64,000 nt of DNA. It comes from Toxonevra muliebris (taxonomy: Eukaryota > Arthropoda > Insecta > Diptera > Pallopteridae). The stretch spans positions 69,929,235 to 69,993,234 of the forward strand of contig OY829326.1 of the NCBI GenBank assembly GCA_963691655.1, written 5' to 3'. Both the position numbers and the translations under genes were made by a program. Below, one piece after another: positions 60,058 to 64,000 of this stretch. The notes under the pieces were generated by a model. It was given only the letters and a program-made list of their open reading frames with translations, searched no databases and had not been told where the DNA came from. Each line of letters starts with the position of its first letter. Within the stretch, counting starts at the first letter, position 1.

Positions 60058-61959
60058 CACCCATACATATGTATGGTTGTACATGCAAACGCACGCTTAA
60101 TTCATATAAACATGCATACATACGATTTAAATTAAATGAATATAATTTTAATGACATAATTGTTATCCAGTCAGCAAATCTAAAGTACTCAATTAAATTT
60201 TTAACAGACAATAAAATCTAAAATGCAATAATAATAATAATAATAACACATACATATGAGCACACATAATAGTAATGAAAATAATAACATGAGATATAAT
60301 TAGAGATTTACGATGAAATTTCATGGATTTGTATATAAATAGAAACAGTTTTTGGTAAATTTAAATATCGTATACAATCTTGCATGTGTATGTGTGTCTA
60401 ATATAAACAAACAGACAACAACAATAAACATGTAATATCAACTATTTGTAGCAATGTGGTAATTTTAGTAGTGTTTACTTTGAAAATATATGTGTTCGTA
60501 TGTATGTAGGTTGATATGTGAAATTTATGTAGATATATGTAAGTGAACTAACAATCCACATACTTATGTATATCTGTACTATGACAACGACAATACAACA
60601 ATCTGATTGATTTCAAGTGAAATTCTCTACGAAAGCAAGTATTACTTAGAGAACGAGAGAGAGAAGGAGAGAGAGAGGCAAGTGGGACGAAAGCAGCTTT
60701 GTCAGTGTTTATGCCCTCAAATTCATTTTCATGCCCAGCGCTTCTCTCTTCTTTTTATCCTTTCAGAAAATCATTTTTCCCCCTCTTCACATTGTCATCA
60801 GTGATTCCTTAAACAAACAAGCAAACAATACATACAACTAACTCATACAAACAAATGAAAGTAAAGTATTGTATGTGTATGTGCATAGAAATTGAGTTTT
60901 TGTGTCTGTATGACACTTTTGTGTGCGTTTTATGTACACTTGTACTTACATACATGTGTACATGTATATATGTTGATCTACTCTGCGGTTAAGGTCTGTT
61001 CATGTATATATTTATTCATCCCTCCTTTTCTTTTAAAGGTACGTACAGACATATACACAAACATACATATGTATATGAAGTACTTGTTCGTAATTTTGAC
61101 TTTGATTTTATTTATTTGCTTTACGCAGCAGTTTGACACAATTTTCCTTCTTCCTTTGATTTATAAATTTTCTTGTATATATAGTACATACATACATACA
61201 TATGTATGTACATTATACAAACATATGTAGTAAATTTATTTTTATACAAATATTGAAAGCAATATTTACCCATTTTCACAATGTTGAAAGTGTTTGCTAT
61301 TTGATGTGAAACAATGTGTTAGATTAAAAGGAAATTCGAGCCAATATTTCTGGTTATAAAATATAAAAAAAACAACAAAATGTATGCACTTGTATTTGAA
61401 ATTGAAAGGAAATTGGTTCTGTGTTTTTTTTTTCTCTTTTCTTTATTTTAAGTTAGCACTTTTATGAAATTTATATAAATATATAGAGAGAAAAAGATTT
61501 AAGTGGCATGATATACACACATACACACACACACAGACACTTAAAAGACATTTTATATTTAATTTAATTTTTGTGCAATATTTGCAATTTTCTATCAAAA
61601 TTACATTTTTGTTCAATAAAAATGTTAGCATTTCCTGTTTCATTTTAAGATTATTTATGTAGATATAAATATTTCAATTTAGTTTTGTAAAAGACAGAGA
61701 GGGGTGTCGTTAGATGGACCTTAAGGTCATTGTATTTAATTTAAAGTTTTGGCTTCAGTTTTCCTTTTATGTTTTTTTTTGGGTCTTTCAACATTTAAAG
61801 CTTTTTTATATCGCCTAGTGACTCTACTCATTTATTAGTCACAAATATATTACAATGATTATAATCATCCCGTTTCTTAAACGTATTCGTGCCAATATTT
61901 TGCTTCACGAGCATTCAATGACACTCAATTGAGCTTAAATTGAAAGGGGGACAAATAGC
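60058..61959. other. No recognisable gene; microsatellites
   Basis: AAT run at 60227-60246, GAGA-rich tract near 60650-60680, TACA runs at 61185-61212, CA run near 61516-61535. Frames over these are low complexity. Confidence 0.5.
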
Positions 61960-62863
61960 TTATCTCAAAAAGAAATTCTGAAAAAATTTCGCGAATTGTT
62001 AACAGCGATACCGCTGATCTGCGTCATAGGGGTGGAAGACCTCGCAAAGAAACTTGTAGAAAAACTAGCGAAATCACAAAATTGGTGAAAGAGAATCAGA
62101 AAGTGAAACCGAGAGAAGTAAAAAGTGCACTTTAGTTGGATATATCATTATCGAAAATCAAGCGACAACCCAGAAAAAGTGGATTAAGCGCATACAACAT
62201 TGCCGAAGAAACGTTGACACTAAGAAAAATCGCTTAACTCTTTTAAAATTCCCTCATAAATACAACCTCGACCTTTCAATACTTGCAAAACGTTTTGTTG
62301 TTGGATGAGAGCAAAATTAATTGACGGAAAACAATTTTTTAGAAGGCCACACTGTAAAAGAGTCGACCGTAGACATACATCTTGTACTGTATAGCACAAA
62401 GGAGGTTGTGTTGTGGTCTGGGGGTCTTCTTTTCAGCTAATAGTATGGACCCAACGCATCACATTCGGGGAACTATGAAATACAACGATTATAAAAACAT
62501 TTTAAGAGACATTATACTTACGCAAGCTAGCTTGGAAATGCCGCCTGATTAGACGTTCCCATAGGATCATAACCCAAATCGCATGTCTAAATTGGTAAAA
62601 GCTTGCCTTTTTGCAAAAAAATGTACAACTTCTCTTTTGTCACGTTCCCACAGTCCCCCAATCTAAGCCTAATTGAGAGCCACTGGATGCTCGTGAAGCG
62701 AAAGATTGGTACAAATACGTTTAAGAAACTGAAGGATCTGTATGAGGATGTTCAAAGGCAAAGGAAGCGAGCTCAAATCGATCAGGCGAAACATTTAATA
62801 GAGCCAATGCCATGTAGATGTGCAACGGTGATCACTAATAATGAATATGCGACAAAGTTTTGA
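61960..62863 (+). pseudogene. Tc1-family transposase, decayed full-length copy
   Basis: Blocks in order: a helix-turn-helix region with RGGRPRKETCRKT; ITKLVKENQKVKPREVKSAL; LLLDESKIN (first D region, DES retained); VVVWSGG-like block; MDPTHHIRGTMKYNDYKNIL; DHNPNRMSKLVKA (second D region, DNDPKHTSK in the family); then FPQSPNLSLIESHW (third E). The last 86 codons are open from 62603 and end with IEPMPCRCATVITNNEYATKF-like sequence at 62863. Many stops and frameshifts lie before that. Terminal inverted repeats were not recognised. Confidence 0.78.
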
Positions 62864-63194
62864 AAACTTTTTCGATTTGTCTTCAATTTTCACATTAACT
62901 TTTTCTAGTTGCAAATGTTTTGACCTCTTCAATTCAGACTTTAATGTAATATTACTTATTTCTTCTTTTTGTTTGCAACATAATATTGTACTTTTAATTT
63001 TTTATAATAAATGGCAATAAATACACTTTGTTTTGAATAAAAAAAATTTTTGATAAAAATTATTTTAGTGAACTTAAGAAGTCATTACAAGTGATTTTGG
63101 TTGCAAATGATATGTTATCCATAATGCAACTAGTACGTAAATAACTAACAAGCATTTCATTTGTATTTGGTATTAAATTAATTAATTAAGGACA
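62864..63194. other. No recognisable gene
   Basis: AT-rich spacer between the Tc1 relic and the Jockey 3' end. Confidence 0.5.
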
Positions 63195-64000
63195 TTTTTT
63201 CTTTTTTTTTTAAAATCCGATTTATTTATTTACCTGGCAAGGTCAGAAGATTTCGTACGTATCGGCTGTGCTAACGAGTTTATGAACTTCCTCATTAACA
63301 TGGTTTGCGAGTTTCTCAGTGTGTGACACTGCATATTTTTTGATGACTGCTGCTACTGACTCTATTTGCAGATCTCGATGTAGATTGTCACTGCGTACAT
63401 ATCACGGTGCGTTAACTACGTTCCTGAGTACAGGCTCATAGCTGAACACCATAAATCCATATAGGTCTCAGGATTTGCTTATAAATCATAAGTTTGTTTT
63501 GTGAGGAAAGGATTGAGTTTTTTCCCATTAGCCAGTACATTTGGTTAAACTTTAGATCTAACTCATTTCGTTTTTTTTCACATGCTTCCTTCCATTTTAA
63601 TTTAGTGTCAAGAGTCATTCCTAGATATTTTGTCGTATTTGCATACGGTATTTCAATGCCATCTATGTAAAGTTTTCCGTGTTTAATTTTTTTGTTATTG
63701 TAGCAAAGTCGACGTGTGCTGATTTTGTATTATTTAGTTTAATACGGCATTGTTTTGTCCAGGCATGAACCCTTGTTAGCATGAATGCAGCTTTTTATAC
63801 GATTCTTCAGTCGTAGCACCAGTGGCAAGTAAGACGAGATCTGCAGTAGTGCTCTCGTTTGAGTTAGTTACGTCGTTCGTATATAATAGATATAATAAGG
63901 GACCTAGGATGCTACCTTGAGGCACACCCGCACTAATTTTTTTAAGGTCGTCAGAAAAACAATCTTCTTGTTTTATTCGGAAATATCTTCTTGATACATA
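63195..64000 (-). pseudogene. Jockey-clade LINE, 3' part of reverse transcriptase ORF
   Basis: Runs in from beyond the window on the minus strand. Motifs: SAGVPQGSILGPLLYLLYTN (motif B), then TTADLVLLAT where the family has ADD, so one catalytic aspartate codon is lost. Then RIKLNNTKS, YLGMTLDTKLKWKEA, MYWLMGKNSILSSQNKL and YKQILRPIWIYGVQL. After a break, NVVNAP.YVRSDNLHRDLQ, VAAVIKKYAVSHTEKLANH and VNEEVHKLVS. The C-terminal layout is typical of Jockey. It ends in an A-rich tail on the minus strand (63195-63211). Frameshifts and stops make it inactive. Confidence 0.9.

Noticed and set aside
1..64000. CRISPR arrays, bacterial operons, ribosomal RNA genes, LTR retrotransposons
   Set aside because: No regular repeat-spacer array, no prokaryotic gene packing, no rRNA-like sequence, and no gag/pol or paired long terminal repeats were seen.

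Overview
This is AT-rich eukaryotic DNA. The repeat content points to an insect, most likely a higher fly (for example a tephritid or muscoid). The clues are abundant short CATA/TACA and CAA/TTG repeats, Mos1-type mariner and Tc1 elements, hAT elements, and several LINE clades. This organism call is an inference. I found no intact host gene, no rRNA or functional tRNA gene, and no CRISPR. The window reads as intergenic or intronic DNA built up by repeated transposon insertion and decay. Every protein-coding signal I trust belongs to a dead mobile element.

Layout. 0-11 kb: a hAT-like non-autonomous element with near-perfect 8-bp target duplications (3406-4614), a Tc1-like remnant holding a 105-bp foldback hairpin (5477-6437), an RTE scrap (about 7.7 kb) and a LINE endonuclease fragment (9.7-10.6 kb, minus). 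12.8-16.1 kb: a DUF4817-type mariner-like transposase relic, then an RTE LINE split by later insertions. 20.2-22.8 kb: a Tc1-like element with about 145-bp inverted repeats and an unusual 38-residue D-to-E spacing, interrupted by an RNase H-type LINE with exact 13-bp target duplications. 25.9-28.0 kb: a second RNase H-type LINE with a poly(A) tail and 10-bp duplications. 29-34 kb: three kinds of degenerate tandem repeat, one broken by a LINE 3' end. 36-38 kb: Tc1 scrap, second copy of the 13.8-kb DNA element and a 152-bp tandem duplication. 40-45 kb: short repeats, a tRNA-like sequence and a Tc1-like pseudogene. 45.5-48.9 kb: a mariner nested inside another DNA element, the pair bracketed by about 68-bp inverted repeats. 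49-57 kb: a LINE 3' stub, two inverted copies of an about 640-bp anonymous repeat, a jockey/CR1-like LINE, and an RTE interrupted by a hAT element. 58-64 kb: MITE-like elements, a decayed Tc1 transposase and the 3' end of a Jockey LINE running off the window.

The genes do not form a pathway. Their relations are stratigraphic: nested insertions give a relative order (RTE older than hAT; Tc1 older than LINE; CCCAGCGG element older than mariner). The most unusual items are the 38-residue-spaced Tc1 relative, the inverted anonymous repeat pair, the paired 68-bp inverted repeats around the nested mariner, and the two loci of an 11-12 bp degenerate tandem repeat. I did not find a convincing new biological system.
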